The notes below the pieces were generated by a model that saw only the letters and a program-made list of their open reading frames with translations, did no database searches and had not been told where the DNA came from. DNA of 64,000 nucleotides from Anabaena sp. 4-3 (GTDB taxonomy: Bacteria > Cyanobacteriota > Cyanobacteriia > Cyanobacteriales > Nostocaceae), in contig NZ_LUHJ01000024.1 of assembly GCF_001597745.1 (NCBI RefSeq), positions 1 through 64,000 of the forward strand, read 5' to 3'. Below are positions 63,920 to 64,000 of the stretch, piece after piece. Numbering within the stretch: the stretch's first letter is position 1; each line of letters begins with the position of its first letter. A program made the position numbers and the translations under genes.

Positions 63920-64000
63920 GGGACTGGGGACTGGAGACTGGGGACTGGGGAGCAGGGGAGCAGGTGAGAGAAACGAATGACTAATGACTAATGACTAATG
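63920..64000. repeat. Tandem short repeats at window end
   Basis: gggactggggactggagact-type units (63921-63960) are followed by a perfect heptamer array of aatgact/ctaatga, more than three copies (63976-64000), running off the window. These are STRR-type repeats; the first unit family is the same as that at 19560, 38980 and 55090. Confidence 0.75.

Overview
The window reads as chromosome of a filamentous heterocyst-type cyanobacterium (Nostoc/Anabaena group). The grounds are: psbI; a beta-carboxysome operon ccmK2-K1-L-M-N-O beside the CO2-uptake genes ndhF4-ndhD4-cupB; many GCGATCGC (HIP1) octamers; a Nif11-family protein; cyanobacteriochrome-type signalling; and gaps full of 7-nt-type tandem repeats and palindromic REP-like elements known from Nostocales. 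No rRNA, tRNA, CRISPR array, complete insertion sequence or prophage was seen. The assignment comes from gene content, not from a search.

Region by region. 0-2.2 kb: a type II restriction-modification pair, with a PD-(D/E)XK nuclease resembling the HindVP/HgiDI family and a C5-cytosine methylase. 2.5-5.9 kb: a Nif11 protein, an SRPBCC protein, a small membrane protein, rubredoxin and a flavoprotein. 6.3-16.5 kb: a Wzx/Wzy exopolysaccharide locus (three glycosyltransferases, Wzc-like co-polymerase/tyrosine kinase, Wzy, Wzx, pyruvyltransferase), then lpxD. 18-23.5 kb: a solitary CCG-domain protein, then acpP, fabF and a transketolase gene. 23.7-24.2 kb: a decayed VapBC-like module whose toxin has lost the middle of its PIN domain. 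24.4-30.4 kb: a SagB-type dehydrogenase and two adjacent histidine kinases, the first with a GAF domain carrying both cysteines of a DXCF cyanobacteriochrome.

30.6-42.7 kb is an inorganic-carbon cluster. A LysR regulator of the CmpR/NdhR type and the carboxysome operon lie on the minus strand, and ndhF4-ndhD4-cupB plus an MpaB-like gene lie on the plus strand, with a 657-bp divergent control region between them. CcmM has a carbonic-anhydrase-like domain, three Rubisco-small-subunit-like domains, and a clear internal Shine-Dalgarno/GTG for a short isoform.

43.5-53 kb is the most unusual part: metF and trpS on the minus strand, then a plus-strand set in the order hdrC-hdrB-hdrA-hdrC-hdrB, followed by a small membrane protein, an exported rhodanese and a B12-binding radical SAM protein. 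The order and the compact HdrA (no ferredoxin domains) resemble the sulfur-oxidising sHdr system of chemotrophs, but the usual hyp gene and lipoate-binding protein are not here. A near-consensus promoter precedes the set. Its role in an oxygenic phototroph is open, and it is the main candidate for an undescribed system.

53.3-64 kb: proline iminopeptidase, a DUF429 protein with a repeat-derived tail, glucan phosphorylase, a gene-poor stretch of about 1.4 kb holding one possible 42-residue ORF, a hexapeptide acyltransferase, psbI, and a large OstA/LptD-like DUF3769 protein.
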